Assembly (NCBI GenBank): GCA_029938605.1
Contig: JAOZUO010000039.1
Span: 1 to 43,170, forward strand
Length of the DNA: 43,170 bases
Source: Deltaproteobacteria bacterium
GTDB taxonomy: Bacteria > Myxococcota_A > Polyangia > HGW-17 > JAJRWW01
Direction: 5' to 3'
A program made the translations under genes and the position numbers. Each line of letters starts with the position of its first letter. Position 1 is the stretch's first letter. Of the stretch, positions 42,741-43,170 are shown in pieces. Under the pieces are notes generated by a model, which was not told where the DNA came from, did no database searches, and worked only from the letters and a program-made list of their open reading frames with translations.

Positions 42741-43133
42741 TCATTGGTCGGGCACCTCTTCGGCAAAGGCCACCACATGGCCGTCCGGGTCTTGAACGTA
42801 CCCCACGCAGTGTCCCCAGTCTCGGGGCGCCACGGGGCTCAGCTCCGTCGCGCCCGCCTGTACCGCTCGCCCAAAGTACGTTGACGCCTGGTCCACCAGC
42901 AGATACAGCTCCGCCCTGGGTACGCCTGCCGCGCGCGCGGGATCGGGCAGTCCATCGCCGAGCAGCCGTACGATGCCCGCCTCGGGCATGAGCCCAAGCA
43001 CCGCTCCTGCCGCCAGATCGAATTCAGTCATTCCCGGTACATTCAACCGTGGCACCTCGCCCAGCACCGCCGAATAGAAAGCAGCGCTGGCCGCCTGGTC
43101 AGCGACATACAGAATGAAGTGAGCTTTGGTCAT
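42741..43133 (-). CDS. VOC/glyoxalase-superfamily protein
   Basis: A 130-residue VOC protein: HFILYVADQAASAAFYSAVLG at the N terminus, a central VPGMTEFDLA strand and C-terminal YVQDPDGHVVAFAEE as in glyoxalase/fosfomycin-resistance-like proteins. H/E metal-ligand positions are partly present (H3-like His at residue 5, E125 region). Substrate unknown. Upstream sequence is truncated by the window end after 37 nt, and no ribosome site is obvious. Confidence 0.87.
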   Translation of the reverse strand: MTKAHFILYVADQAASAAFYSAVLGEVPRLNVPGMTEFDLAAGAVLGLMPEAGIVRLLGDGLPDPARAAGVPRAELYLLVDQASTYFGRAVQAGATELSPVAPRDWGHCVGYVQDPDGHVVAFAEEVPDQ

Positions 43134-43170
43134 AATATTTGGTTCGCGTTTCTGCTATTTGAACAGCCCT

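Overview
The window is a GC-rich bacterial chromosome segment, fully coding with short spacers and no RNA genes, CRISPR arrays or insertion sequences that I can see. The Ser/Thr kinase fused to WD40 propellers, the many lipoproteins, an apparent selenoprotein, eukaryote-like lipid genes and the complete glyoxylate shunt suggest a Myxococcota or other former deltaproteobacterial lineage. That placement is inference from gene content only.

Left arm (1-16038): a large divergent lipid or polyketide-type locus. A ten-gene minus-strand operon (8864 down to 34) reads ACP, radical SAM, radical SAM, ketosynthase, ketosynthase, 4HBT thioesterase, MaoC-like dehydratase, ACP, ketosynthase, PlsC acyltransferase. 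A six-gene plus-strand operon (9074-16038) reads small membrane protein, B12-type radical SAM, ACP, ketosynthase fused to a chain-length-factor-like domain, second B12-type radical SAM, and a NodB deacetylase fused to a methyltransferase. The two operons share a 209-bp intergenic region with back-to-back TTGACA promoters and a perfect 15-bp palindrome. The set looks like a type II (aryl-polyene-like or ladderane-like) acyl chain assembly line carrying four radical SAM enzymes. The product is unknown, and no ketoreductase or acyl-activating enzyme is present in the window.

Envelope block (16094-20515, minus): a bacterial homologue of the eukaryotic ERG2 sterol C8 isomerase/sigma-1 receptor family, a beta-helix lipoprotein, a DUF2279-type protein, a small twin-CX9C lipoprotein and another small lipoprotein. 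An AAA/DUF4143 ATPase precedes it (20634-21908).

Middle (22022-27125): a tight operon of histidine kinase, response regulator, hemB, MscS channel and alpha/beta hydrolase, followed by a VOC protein on the minus strand. Then comes a 1810-residue kinase-STAND-WD40 protein (27366-32798).

Right arm (32958-43133): a lipoprotein methionine sulfoxide reductase A with an in-frame UGA exactly at the catalytic cysteine and a SECIS-like hairpin behind it; thyA-folA; malate synthase-isocitrate lyase; two tandem isocitrate-dehydrogenase-family genes whose active-site residues are lost in a complementary pattern, implying an obligate heteromer; cystathionine beta-synthase and cystathionine gamma-lyase (reverse transsulfuration); and a second VOC protein. 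Short tandem repeats recur at gene ends and linkers across the window.
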